From NCBI GenBank assembly GCA_963734295.1, contig CAVTGS010000018.1, positions 62,001 to 126,000 on the forward strand: a stretch of 64,000 bases of DNA, read 5' to 3'. The notes under the pieces were generated by a model, which was not told the DNA's origin, ran no database searches, and was given only the letters and a program-made list of their open reading frames with translations. A program made the position numbers and the translations under genes. Shown here one piece after another: positions 37,929 through 48,168 of this stretch. The number at the start of each line of letters is the position of its first letter. Position 1 is the stretch's first letter. Source of the DNA: JAEUMW01 sp963734295 (GTDB taxonomy: Bacteria > Pseudomonadota > Gammaproteobacteria > Burkholderiales > JAEUMW01).

Positions 37929-39259
37929 TCATGTCTTGCTGGAGAGCTGCCGCGAAAAGCGGATGCGCACCCGCAGGCCGCGCCCTTCCGGGCCGTCGGC
38001 GAGCTCGATCGCGGCGCCGTGACGCTCGGCGATCCGCTTCACGATCGCGAGCCCGAGCCCGCTCCCGGTGCCTTCGGTCTCGGCGCGGCGGTAGAAGCGA
38101 TCGAACACCCGCGTGCGCTCTTCCGGCGGAATGCCGGGGCCGGTGTCGGTGACCTCGAGCATGGCGCCGCCGGCCTCCTGCTTGACGCCGACGTCCACGC
38201 GCCCGCCGGGCGGCGTGTGGCGGATCGCGTTGTCGAGAAGATTGCCGAGCAGCACGCGCAGCCCATCGGCATCGCCCTGCATCGTGATCGGCGCCGCTTC
38301 CGTCACCCCGAGGTCGATGCCTTTGCCATGCGCGATGGCGGCGCGCTCGCCCGCGACGCTGCGCGCGAGCTCGTCGAGGCTCACCGCTGCGAACGGTTCG
38401 CTCGACCGCTTCCGGTTCCAGGCGCGCCATCGTCAGTAGCTGCTCGGTGAGATGCGTCGACCGCTCGACGCCGAGCTTGAGCTGCGCCAGCGCCGCCTCC
38501 CGCTCCTCTTGCGTGCGCGCGGTCTCCAGCAACTGGATCTGCAGCTTGACGGCGGTGAGCGGTGTGCGCAGCTCGTGCGCCGCGTCGGCCGTGAACTCGC
38601 GCTGCGCTGCGAGCGCCTGCGAAAGCCTTTCCAGCAGGTCGTTGAGCGATCCGACGAGGGGTCGGATCTCCGCCGGGAGATCGCCGGTCGGCAGCGGCTC
38701 GAGCGAGGTCGGGCTGCGGCTGGCGACCGCGCCGGCGATGCGCTTGAGCGGCGCGAGCCCGCTGCCCACGCCGAACCAGACGATCAGCGCGAAGGCCGGG
38801 AGCAGCGCGAGCAGCGGCAGCAGAATGCGCTCCGTGATCGCGCCGATCATCTCGCGGCGGAGCGCCATCGGATGGGCGACCTGGATCACTCGCCGGTCCT
38901 CCAGCGTCGTGTAAACACGCCAATCCTGCCCTTTCCAGCTCACGTTGCTGAAGCCGGTGCGCACCGCACGCGGAAGGTCCGTGCCCGGGCGCGAGTAATG
39001 GAGGAGCGTGCCCGTGCGGTCCCAGACCTGGGTGACGAAGTCGGCGCTGTCGTCGTCATAATCCCGCGGATCGAACGGGTGTCCGGGCGCGCTGAAGGGC
39101 TGGTTGCGGAGCGAGAAGGCGAGCTGCTGCAGCTGGTAGTCGAACAGCTCGTTCACGTCGTCGCGCGCTTCGAGAAAGCTCGCGCCGAGCGCTGCCACGG
39201 TCGCGACGGTGAGCGCGGCGATGCAGCCAGACGAGAAGCCGCTGGCGGATCGAGGTCAC
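37929..39259 (-). CDS. qseC: QseC-like sensor histidine kinase (two +1 frameshifts)
   Basis: About 443 residues. It starts at GTG 39259, overlapping the regulator stop by GTGA. The first membrane helix contains IAALTVATVAALGASFLEA, the periplasmic domain follows, and the second helix is LLPLLALLPAFALIVWFGVG. The kinase core has H box FTADAAHELRTPLTAVKLQI, N box LLGNLLDNAIRHTPPGG, G1 DTGPGIPPEE and G2 GSGLGLAIVKRIAERHG. Extra bases near 39225 and 38400 split the frame. Likely pairs with the adjacent regulator; its signal is unknown. Confidence 0.9.
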
Positions 39260-39918
39260 GGCTTGTCGCCGATCATGTAGCCGACGCCGCGGATGTTGCG
39301 GATCAATTCGGCGCCGAGCTTGCGCCGCAGATTGTGGATGTGCACCTCGACCGCGTTGCTCTCGACCTCTTCGCCCCAGCCGTAGAGGCGCTCTTCGAGC
39401 TGAGCGCGCGATAGCACCGCGCCGGGGCGTTCCAGGAGCGCCTCGAGCAGCGCATATTCGCGCGCGGACAGCGCGATCGGCTCGCCCTTGAGCCGCGCTT
39501 CGTGTCGCGCGGGGTCGAGCGCGAGCGCGCCGTGCTCGATCACGGTTTCGGCACGACCGGCCGCGCGTCGCGCGAGCGCGCGGATGCGCGCCGCCAGCTC
39601 GTCCAGGTCGAACGGCTTCACGAGGTAGTCGTCCGCCCCGGCGTCGAGTCCCTTGACGCGGTCGGACACGGCATCGCGCGCAGTGAGAACGAGCACCGGG
39701 ATGGGGTCGCCCTTGCGCCGGGTCTCAGCGAGCAGATCGAGCCCGGACTTCTTCGGCAGCCCGAGGTCGAGCAGCATCATGCCGTAGCGCTCCGCCGCGA
39801 GCGCGAGCTCTGCCGCGCGCCCGTCGCGCACCCAGTCGACGGTGAAGCCGGTGCGCCGCAGGCCTTCCTGCACGGCCGCGCCGATCATGGCATCGTCTTC
39901 GACGAGGAGGAGCTTCAA
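39256..39918 (-). CDS. qseB: QseB-like OmpR-family response regulator
   Basis: 220 residues, intact. The receiver has acidic pocket VEDD, phospho-acceptor in MMLLDLGLPKKSG, and Thr/Lys in LVLTARD and YLVKPF. The winged-helix DNA-binding domain contains ALSAREYALLEALLERPGAV and EVHIHNLRRKLGAELIRNIR. It belongs to the PmrA/QseB branch, which binds TTAAG direct repeats; such a box lies upstream of this gene. Confidence 0.92.
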   Translation of the reverse strand: MKLLLVEDDAMIGAAVQEGLRRTGFTVDWVRDGRAAELALAAERYGMMLLDLGLPKKSGLDLLAETRRKGDPIPVLVLTARDAVSDRVKGLDAGADDYLVKPFDLDELAARIRALARRAAGRAETVIEHGALALDPARHEARLKGEPIALSAREYALLEALLERPGAVLSRAQLEERLYGWGEEVESNAVEVHIHNLRRKLGAELIRNIRGVGYMIGDKP

Positions 39919-40046
39919 GGTTTCGCGCCAGTGATAGAGTTGGCCGCAGCGTGCCCGCCGGACGGTCGGTCGCGCGATCGCCAGTTCGAAAAGGAAGAGC
40001 CCGTTGCTTCCGCCAGAGCACCCCGTTTGAAGTTAATCAGCGTTTC

Positions 40047-40063
40047 CTTAACGCAAGCTTAAG
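40047..40063 (-). promoter_or_regulatory. PmrA/QseB-type direct-repeat box upstream of qseB
   Basis: CTTAAC-GCAAG-CTTAAG on the plus strand: two six-base half-sites with a 5-base spacer, about 130 bases upstream of the qseB start. It implies autoregulation of the two-component operon. Confidence 0.55.
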
Positions 40064-40146
40064 CCGAGTGAACCCGGACGCCCCGAGCGCCCGAGGCGAT
40101 GGCGTCTTGTGCCCTGGCGCGCTTCGGAGGGGCGTGGACTGCGCCG

Positions 40147-42448
40147 CTATCCCTCCTTCCCCGCGCCGACCGCCGCGATCGCGGTCATGTTGACCACGCG
40201 CCGCACCGTGGCGGACGAAGTGAGGATGTGCACCGGCCGCGCGGCGCCGAGCAGGATCGGGCCAATGGTGACTCCGTTTCCGGCGGTCGCCTTGAGCACG
40301 CTGAAGAGGATGTTCGCGGCATCGAGATTGGGCATCACCAGTATGTTCGCCGAACCCTTGAGGGTGGTCTGCGGCAGGAACGACGTGCGGATTTCCTCGG
40401 ATAGCGCCGTGTCACCGTGGAGCTCCCCGTCGCATTCGACATCCGGCGCCTGTGCGGTGAAGAGCGAGTACGCAGCGCGCATCTTCCGCGCCGAGGGCCG
40501 GTCGCTGGAACCGTAAACCGAGTGGGAGACGAACGCGACTTTCGGCGGCAACCCGAACCCGCGGACCGTCTTCGCAGCCATGGCGGCGATCTCGGCGAGT
40601 TGCGCCGCGTCCGGGTCGTCGTTGACGAACGTATCGGTGATGAAAAGCGTTCGCCCCGGCAGCATCATGGCGTTCAGCGCCGCGAAACAAGTCGCGCCGT
40701 CCTGCAGGCCGATCAGATCGCGCACGATGCCGAGGTGGCCGTCGAAGCGTCCGACCGGGCCGCAGATCAGCGCGTCGGCGTCCCCGCGGCGCACGCTGAG
40801 TGCGCCGATGATGGTCGTGGAGCGGCGCACGGCGGCCTTCGCCATGTCGGGCGTGACGCCGTTGCGGCCCATGATCGCCTGGTACTCGCTCCAGTACTCG
40901 CGAAAACGCGGATCGTTCTCCGGATCGACCACCGGGACGTCCACCCCCGGCACGAAGCGCAGCCCGGCGCGAGACGACGCGAGCCGCGATCACGCCTGGC
41001 CGCCCGATCAGGATCGGGCTCGCCAGTCCCTCGTCCAGCACGACCTGCACCGCGCGCAGCACGCGTTCGTCCTCGGCCTCGGCGTAGGCCACGCGCTTCG
41101 GCCGCGCGCTTGCCGCATCGAACACGGGGCGCATGAACATCGACGTGCGGGTCACGAAGCGGGCGAGCGCGTAGGCGTAGGCCTCGAGGTCGGCGATCGG
41201 ACGCGTGGCAACGCCCGACGCCTGCGCCGCCTCGGCGACTGCCGGCGCGATCCGCATGATGAGGCGCCGGTCGAACGGCTTGGGAATGATGTAGTCCGGG
41301 CCGAAGACCAGTTCCTGCCCCGCGTAGGCCGCAGCGACGTCGTCGCCGATCTCGGCCTTGGCCAGGGCCGCGATCTCGCGCACGCACGCGAGCTTCATTT
41401 CATCGGTGATCGCGGTCGCGCCTGCGTCGAGCGCCCCGCGAAAAATGTACGGAAAGCAGAGGACGTTGTTCACCTGGTTGGGATAGTCGGAGCGCCCGGT
41501 CGCGATGATGCAATCGGGGCGCACCTGCTTCGCAAGCTCGGGCCGGATCTCGGGCTCGGGGTTGGCGAGCGCGAGGATGATCGGCTGCGGGGCCATCGTC
41601 CCCACCATCTCGGGCGTGAGTACCCCCGCGGTCGAGCAGCCCAGGAACACGTCGGCGTCCTTGACGATGTCGGCCAGCGTGCGCGCGTCGGTTGCCTGGG
41701 CGTAGCGCTGCTTGGAGGCGTCGAGGCCGGTTCGTCCCGTGTGAAGCACCCCCTTCGAGTCGACGACGAAGACGTTCTCGAGGTCGACGCCGAGCGCCAC
41801 CATGAGATCGAGGCAGGCGAGCGCGGCCGCACCGGCGCCGGAGCACGCGAGCTTAATCTCGCCGATCCGCCGACCGGTGAGCTCGAGGCTGTTCAGCAGC
41901 GCGGCGCTCGATATGATCGCGGTGCCGTGCTGGTCGTCGTGAAATACGGGAATGGAGAGCCGCTCCCGGAGCTTCCGCTCGACATAGAAGCACTCGGGCG
42001 CCTTGATGTCCTCGAGATTGATGCCGCCGAGGGTCGGTTCGAGCGCAGCGATGATGTCGACCAGCTTGTCCGGGTCGTGCTCGGCCAGCTCGATGTCGAA
42101 CACGTCGATGCCGGCGAACTTCTTGAAGAGACAGGCCTTGCCCTCCATCACCGGCTTGCCCGCAAGCGGGCCGATGTTTCCCAAGCCCAACACCGCGGTG
42201 CCGTTGGTCACCACGCCGACCAGGTTGGCGCGGGAGGTGTACTCGGCCGCGAGTCCCGGCTCGCGCTCGATCGCGAGACACGCATAGGCGACGCCGGGCG
42301 AGTAGGCAAGCGACAGATCGTGCTGGTTCGCGAGCGGTTTGGTCGGCGTGACGCTGATCTTGCCGCGCTCGGGCTTGCAGTGGTAGTCGAGCGCGGCCTG
42401 ACGCAAGGCTTCTTCGGCCGGCGTGAGGCTGACGGGGGGCTTCTCCAT
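40147..42448 (-). CDS. maeB: NADP-dependent malic enzyme with phosphotransacetylase-like C-terminal domain, MaeB type (one +1 frameshift)
   Basis: About 766 residues. The malic domain has LSLAYSPGVAYACLAIE, TNGTAVLGLGNIGPLAGKPV, VFHDDQHGTAIISSAALLNS and the dinucleotide fold KLACSGAGAAALACLDLM. The C-terminal PTA-like domain (YAEAEDERVLRAVQVVLDEG onward, ICGPVGRFDGHLG, ALNAMMLPGRTLFITDTFVN) usually acts as an acetyl-CoA-sensing regulatory part rather than an enzyme. One extra base near 40977 breaks the frame. It converts malate to pyruvate and NADPH, linking with the malate/malyl-CoA genes of this window. Confidence 0.92.
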
Positions 42449-42580
42449 TGGCTACTCCTGCGCGGTGCATCCGCGCGTTCGACGCAATTTTACCTGCCGG
42501 CGGCGTGCCCGAGACGAAACCCGTCGTGCCTCCGAGGGACAGATGCGTCCGCTGTCGCGTTGGCGGGTCTCGAATACACT

Positions 42581-45500
42581 ATGGGCCCTGAGTGCCGACG
42601 GAACCAGACCGCCCTCGTGCAGCCGCGCGATCGAACCGAAATCGAGTCTCTGCGTGCCGCTCTCGACGGCGTGATCACCCGCGAGCGCGGCAGGCTTCTG
42701 CGCCGACTGCGCGAGCTCGATCGCGAGCGCAGCGCATCGGTCGAGCAGGTCGACGCGGTGGCGCAAGAGATCGCGGCGTCGCGCGCAAAGCGCGAGGCAC
42801 GGCTGGCGGCCCTGCCCAAGCCGACCTTTCCCGAAGAGCTGCCGGTGTCGGTGAAGCGGGACGAGATCGCGGCCGCCATCTCCGCGCACCAGGTCGTCAT
42901 CGTCTGCGGCGAGACCGGTTCCGGCAAGACGACGCAGCTGCCCGAAGATCTGTCTCGCGCTCGGCCGCGGCGCGGCGGGTCTCATCGGCCACACCCAGCC
43001 ACGCCGCATCGCCGCGCGCACGGTCGCGAACCGCATCGCGCACGAGCTTGCCACGCCGCTCGGAAGCGTGGTCGGCTACAAGATCCGGTTTCAGGACCGG
43101 GTGAGCGACGAGGCGTACGTCAAGGTGATGACCGACGGCATCCTGCTCGCCGAGACCCAGACCGACCGCATGCTCTCCGCCTACGACACGCTCATCATCG
43201 ACGAGGCCCACGAGCGCAGTCTCAACATCGACTTCCTGCTCGGCTACACGCGGCAACTGCTGCCGAGGCGGCCCGATCTCAAGCTCATCGTGACCTCCGC
43301 CACCATCGACGCCGAGCGCTTCTCGAAGCATTTCGGCGGCGCGCCGGTGGTCGAGGTCTCGGGCCGGCTGTATCCGGTCGAGGTGCGTTACCGGCCGCTC
43401 AAGGAGGATCTGGAAAAGGGAGACGAACAGGATCTCACCGATGCGATCCTCGACGCGGTCGACGCCGTGAGCCGTCCGGGCGAGCAGGGCGACATCCTCG
43501 TCTTCCTGCCCGGCGAGCGCGAGATCCGCGACACCGCCGAGGCGCTGCGCAAGCACCATCCGCCCGGCGCGGAGATCCTGCCGCTCTACTCGCGGCTGTC
43601 GGCGCAGGAGCAGGACCGCGTGTTCGACCCCGGCGGCGCACGACGGATCGTGCTCGCCACCAACGTTGCCGAGACCTCGCTCACGGTGCCGCGCATCCGT
43701 TACGTGATCGACCCCGGCTATGCGCGCGTCAATCGCTACTCGTATCGCAACAAGGTCGAGCAGCTCCTCACCGAGAAGATCTCGCGCGCGTCGGCGAACC
43801 AGCGCGCGGGCCGCTGCGGTCGGGTGATGAGCGGCGTGTGCGTGCGCCTCTACGACGAGGAGGATTTCGCGAAGCGGCCGGAGTTCGCCGAGCCCGAGAT
43901 CCTGCGCTCGTCGCTGGCGTCGGTGATCCTGCGCATGGCCGCGCTCAACCTCGGCCACGTCGAACAGTTCCCGTTGCTCGACATGCCGCACCCGCGCATG
44001 ATCGCCGACGGCTACCAGCTCCTGAACGAGCTCGGCGCGATCGATGCGCAGCATCGCCTCACCGCGGTGGGCACCCGGCTCGCGAAGCTGCCCATCGATC
44101 CGCGCATCGGGCGCATGGTGCTCGCGGCGAAGCAGGAGAACTGTCTCGCCGAGGTGCTCGTCATCGCCGCCGCGCTGTCGGTGCAGGACCCGCGCGAGCG
44201 TCCGCTGGAGAAGCAGGGTTCGGCCGACTTCGCCCACGTGCAGTTCCAGGACGAGCGCTCGGACTTCCTGTCGTTCCTCAAGATGTGGGCGTTCTTCGAC
44301 GAGGCGCTCAAGCACCGGAAGTCGAACCGCAAGCTCGCCGAGGCGCTGCCGCGAGCATTTCCTGTCGCTACCTGCGCCTGCGCGAGTGGCGCGACATCCA
44401 CGGCCAGCTGCACGCGCTGGTCACCGAGATGGGGCTGCGACCGAACGAGCAGCCCGCCACCTACGAGCAGATCCACCGCGCGTTGCTGACGGGGTTGCTC
44501 GGCAACATCGGCACGAAGGGCGACGAGCCCGGCGAGTACGTCGGTGCGCGCGGCATCAAGTTCCGCGTCCACCCCGGCTCCGGCCTGAAGAAGCAGCAGC
44601 CGAAGTGGCTGATGGCGGCGGAGCTGGTGGAGACCACGCGCCTCTATGCGCGGCACGTTGCCCGCGTCGAGCCCGAGTGGATCGAGCAGATCGGGGCGCA
44701 CCTCGTGAAGCGCGAGTACTTCGATCCGCACTGGGAGCGCAAGCCGGCGCAGGTCACGGCGTTCGAGCGCGTGTCGCTGTACGGACTGGTGGTGAATCCG
44801 CGGCGGCGCGTGCATTACGGTCCCATCGACCCCAAGGAAGCGCGCGAGATCTTCATCCGCGGTGCACTGGTGGCCGGCGAGTTCGATACGCGTGCGCCCT
44901 TCTTCGCTCACAACCGCAAGTTGCGGCAGGAAGTCGAGGCGCTCGAGCACAAGTCGCGGCGGCTCGACGTGCTGGTGGACGAGGAGAAGGTGTTCGCGTT
45001 CTACGACGCGCGCATTCCTGCGGGCATCGTGAACGGCGCCGGATTCGAGAAGTGGCTGCGCGACGCACAGCAGAAGACCCCGCGGCTCCTCTTCATGGCG
45101 CGCGAGGACCTGATGCGTCACGGCGCCGAAGGCATCACGTCGGAGCTGTATCCGGAGCGCTTCAAGCTGGGCGAGGTGACGCTGCCGCTCACGTATCGCT
45201 TCGAGCCCGGGCACGCGCTCGACGGCGTCACGCTCACGGTGCCGCTGCACCTGCTGAACCAGCTCGACCCGCGACGGCTCGACTGGCTGGTGCCGGGGAT
45301 GCTGCGCGAGAAGGTCAACGCGCTGCTGCGCGCGCTGCCGAAGCACACGCGCAAGCTGCTGGTGCCGGTGCCGGAGACAGTGACCGCCTGCCTCGTCGAG
45401 CTCGACAAGCGTCCCGCGGACACCGGTCCGCAGATGCTGACCGATGCGCTCGCCTGGGCGCTGAAGCGCGCGAAGGGTATCGACGTCGCGCCTGAGGAAT

Positions 45501-46522
45501 GGGATCGCACCGATCTGCCCGCACATCTTTCGATGAACATCTGCGTCGTGGACGACGATGACGCCGAGATTGCCTCGGGGCGCGACCTGCAGGCGCTGCG
45601 CGACGAGCTGGGCGTGCAGGCGCAGAAGCGGTTCGCGCCGGAGAATCCGTGGGAGCGCGAAGGGCTGATCGCGTGGGAAGGCTTCGAGTTGCCGGAGTCG
45701 GTGACGCTTCGACCGCGACGGGCAGAAGCTCACCGGCTATCCGGCGCTGGTCGACGCGGGCGAATCGGTGACGCTCACGCTGATGGACACGCCGGAGAAG
45801 GCGAAGGTTGCGACGCGTCAGGGCGTGAACCGTCTGGTGCGACTCGAGCTCGAGGAGCAGATGAAGTTCCTGGAGCGCAGCCTGCCCGGTTTCTCGCAGC
45901 TCGCGCTGCTGTATGCGAACCTGGGCAACGCCGAGCAACTGCGGAACGATCTCATCGCGGCCATCGTCGATCGTGCGGTGTGGGCCGAGGACGCGCCGGT
46001 GCGCGATCGGCACGCGTTCGAGGCGCGGGTGAAGCAGGTAAAGAGCCGCATCCTCGTCGTCGCACAGGAATACGCGCGGCTCGCGACCGAGGTGCTGACG
46101 GAAGCGCAGACCGTGCGCAAGACCCTCGACGGGCCGCTCGCGGCGAAGTGGCGCGAGGCGTGCGCGGACATGCGGCGCCAGCTCGCGGGTCTCGTGTTTC
46201 CCGGCTTTCTGCTGCGGGTGCCCGTACACGCGGCTGCAGCAGTATCCGCGTTATCTCAAGGCGATGACGCGGCGGCTGGAGAAGATCGCAACCTCGCCGG
46301 AACGGGATTCGAAGTGGACAGCCGAGATCGCGCGGCTCTGGAAGCAGTACGAGGACCGGGCGATGAAGCATCGCAAGGCCGGCGTCACCGATTCCGAACC
46401 TCGACGAGTTCCGATGGCAGCTCGAGGAACTGCGGGTGTCACTGTTCGCGCAGGAGCTGAAGACGCCCGCTCCCGTTTCGGTGAAGCGGCTGGAGAAGCT
46501 GTGGGGGATGGTGGCGGTGTAG
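42581..46522 (+). CDS. hrpA: HrpA, DEAH-box ATP-dependent RNA helicase (six +1 frameshifts)
   Basis: About 1310 residues. Helicase motifs in order: VVIVCGETGSGKTTQLP (I), GHTQPRRIAARTVANR (Ia), LIIDEAHERSLNIDF (II), IVTSATIDAERFSKHFGG (III), VLATNVAETSLTVPRIRYVI and SANQRAGRCGRVMSG (VI). The HA2/OB region and long HrpA-specific C-terminal part follow, ending ELKTPAPVSVKRLEKLWGMV. Extra bases lie near 42942 (CCCG for CCG), 44348, 44368, 45708, 46222 and 46398. All six shift the frame by +1, so error rather than decay is likely. RNA remodelling and rescue of collided ribosomes are known HrpA roles. Confidence 0.92.
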
Positions 46523-46555
46523 GAGCGGCGGGTCTGAGTCAGTCCGGGGTTGCCG

Positions 46556-46584
46556 TTGACCTGGTGCACGTATGTGCATATATT
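46556..46584 (+). promoter_or_regulatory. Sigma-70 promoter of the brnTA operon
   Basis: TTGACC (46556-46561) and TATATT (46579-46584) are separated by exactly 17 bases and sit just upstream of the brnT ATG (46592). The leader would be very short. Confidence 0.75.
46565..46578 (+). promoter_or_regulatory. Palindromic operator inside the brnTA promoter spacer
   Basis: TGCAC-GTAT-GTGCA, a perfect 5-bp inverted repeat, fills most of the space between the -35 and -10 hexamers. BrnA antitoxins have a ribbon-helix-helix fold and repress their own promoters, so this is the natural binding site. Confidence 0.55.
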
Positions 46585-46591
46585 GGCAACG

Positions 46592-46864
46592 ATGGATTTC
46601 GAGTGGGATCCGACCAAGGCAGCCGGAAATCTGCGCAAGCATGGGGTCGATTTCGCGGATGCCGCCGGGGTGTTCGATGATCCACTTGCGCTGTCGATGC
46701 CGGACGACAATCCAGACGAAGGTCGCTGGGTCGGTATCGGCAGCGACTTCCGCGGGCGGGTCCTGACCGTGATCTATACCTGGCGCGGCGCCAGGATCCG
46801 ATTGATCTCCGCACGGCGGGCGACGCCTTCGGAGCGCCGCGCTTACGAGGGGAAACTAAGATGA
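46592..46864 (+). CDS. brnT: BrnT-family ribonuclease toxin
   Basis: 90 residues starting MDFEWDPTKAAGNLRKHGVD, the family signature, then FADAAGVFDDPLALSMPDDN and RVLTVIYTWRGARIRLISAR ending RRATPSERRAYEGKLR. The conserved Lys, Arg and Glu of the BrnT active site are visible in these stretches. The fold is RelE-like and cleaves RNA. The stop overlaps the brnA start by ATGA. Confidence 0.92.
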   Translation: MDFEWDPTKAAGNLRKHGVDFADAAGVFDDPLALSMPDDNPDEGRWVGIGSDFRGRVLTVIYTWRGARIRLISARRATPSERRAYEGKLR

Positions 46865-47223
46865 AACGCGAGTATGACTTTTCGCGCGCTATGCGCGGAG
46901 CGATCGTTCCACCTCAGAAGGGCAAGACCCGAATCACGATCCGGCTCGACGACGATCTGCTCGATTGGTTCCGCGCACGGGTACATGAGTGCGGCGGTGG
47001 GAACTACCAGACGCTCATTAACGACGCGCTAAGGGACCATATCACCCGGCAGGACGATGTTCTCGCGGATACATTGCGAAGGTTGATTCGAGAAGAAGTG
47101 GCTCCGTACCTGGTGCCTGCCAAACCGCGCGCTCGCGTCACTGGCGGACCGCAAGGAGAGCCACGAGGAGCATCGTCGCAAGGTGCCACAAAGGCGCGGT
47201 CCGCAGCGAAGAAGGACCGATAG
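46861..47223 (+). CDS. brnA: BrnA-family antitoxin with extended C-terminus
   Basis: 120 residues. The N-terminal part wraps the toxin (MKREYDFSRAMRGAIVPPQK). The ribbon-helix-helix domain reads KTRITIRLDDDLLDWFRARV and GGGNYQTLINDALRDHI. Most BrnA proteins are 80-100 residues; here about 35 extra, low-complexity, basic residues follow (KPRARVTGG..., ending KARSAAKKDR). Confidence 0.9.
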   Translation: MKREYDFSRAMRGAIVPPQKGKTRITIRLDDDLLDWFRARVHECGGGNYQTLINDALRDHITRQDDVLADTLRRLIREEVAPYLVPAKPRARVTGGPQGEPRGASSQGATKARSAAKKDR

Positions 47224-47249
47224 GGAAGGCTCGTTCATTGGACGCTTCC

Positions 47250-47487
47250 ATGAAGCGTCAAGATCCATTCGCGTGTGGTGCGATTGCCGAAGGAAGTCAT
47301 CAAACGGCATGCTGTCAAGGAGGCGCTCGTCCTCAAGCCGCGCGATGAGGGACTACTCCTGCGCGGCAAGCCGGACGAGCACCTGTCGTGGGGCGGGACC
47401 TTCCAGGAGATGGCGCGCGAGCGGGAGGATTGGAGCGATTGGGATGTCACCATCGCGGACGGTCTCGATCCTGACGAGAAATGGTGA
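47250..47487 (+). CDS. mazE: MazE-like (AbrB-type) antitoxin with a disturbed N-terminus
   Basis: The clear part, starting VRLPKEVIKRHAVKEALVLK and continuing GGTFQEMAREREDWSDWD, matches MazE: the LPKEV swapped-hairpin motif and an acidic C-terminal toxin-binding tail. The expected start with a GNS(x)G(V/I)RLPK motif is not readable. ATG at 47250 is in another frame, and the in-frame GTG at 47275 would give a very short N-terminus. Either a base is lost near 47256 or the domain is truncated. The stop overlaps mazF. Confidence 0.65.
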
Positions 47488-47813
47488 CGAGTGCGGTCGA
47501 GCGCTGTGCGATCCACCTCGCTGAACTGGACCCGACCCGCGGCAGGGAGAATGCGAAAACACGACCCGTGGTGATCGTAAGTCAGGAGGAGATGAACAGT
47601 GGTCTCGACACCGTCGTAGCCTGTCCGCTTACTACCAAGCTGCATCCGCGTTGGCGCCGCCAAATTCAGATCACCTCCGCCGGGCGCAAGGCCGACATCG
47701 CCGCAGACCAGATTCGAACGATCAGCAAGATAAGGCCGGAGCGGTGCATCGACAGCCTCGACGCGCCGACTGCGTCGAGGCTGCGGTTGATCACGGAAAT
47801 GTACGGCGAATAA
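47481..47813 (+). CDS. mazF: MazF/PemK-family endoribonuclease toxin
   Basis: 110 residues. AIHLAELDPTRGRENAKTRP (the loop with the conserved Arg and Thr) is followed by VVIVSQEEMNSG, VVACPLTTKLHP and ADIAADQIRTISKIRPERCI (with the structural Asp-Gln), as in MazF/PemK. It starts inside the end of mazE (ATGG at 47481), the usual coupling. Second toxin-antitoxin module in 1.3 kb. Confidence 0.9.
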   Translation: MVTSAVERCAIHLAELDPTRGRENAKTRPVVIVSQEEMNSGLDTVVACPLTTKLHPRWRRQIQITSAGRKADIAADQIRTISKIRPERCIDSLDAPTASRLRLITEMYGE

Positions 47814-48168
47814 GCTGATTGGGAGGCTTTTGGCAGGCTGTTGAACAACTCCTCGTGGCTGAGGTGCTGGCTACCGAAAGATCAATGCCCTTGGGCCTGG
47901 TCCCATCAAGAAATCCTAGAGTAAGCCGCAGCCAGCCGCCTTTCCATCACCGTATCTCGTCGATGCTCCGAGCTCGGGAGCCTCACGGCGCCTTCGGGGG
48001 ATTGCATTTCGTCAATCCGCTTCGTCATTCATTGAGCTTGAGCATTGCCGCTGAACTGAGTTTTCGCAATTTTTAGCGTGCACCCGTTTGACATGTTGTA
48101 TTGCCCAGACGTAAGGGCTATGATCGCGTATGAAAAAACAATAGGCCATTCAGGTACCACATCTGTCG
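47814..48168 (+). other. Gene-free stretch between mazF and the zinc-ribbon gene
   Basis: No supported gene. A TTGACA at about 48088 has no -10 hexamer at acceptable spacing. GGCAGGCTGTTGAACAACTC near 47830 contains a small palindrome (GTTGAACAAC) but no recognised function. Confidence 0.4.

Noticed and set aside
48087..48130. TTGACA promoter before the zinc-ribbon gene
   Set aside because: The nearest TATGAT lies 25 bases away, outside the accepted spacing.
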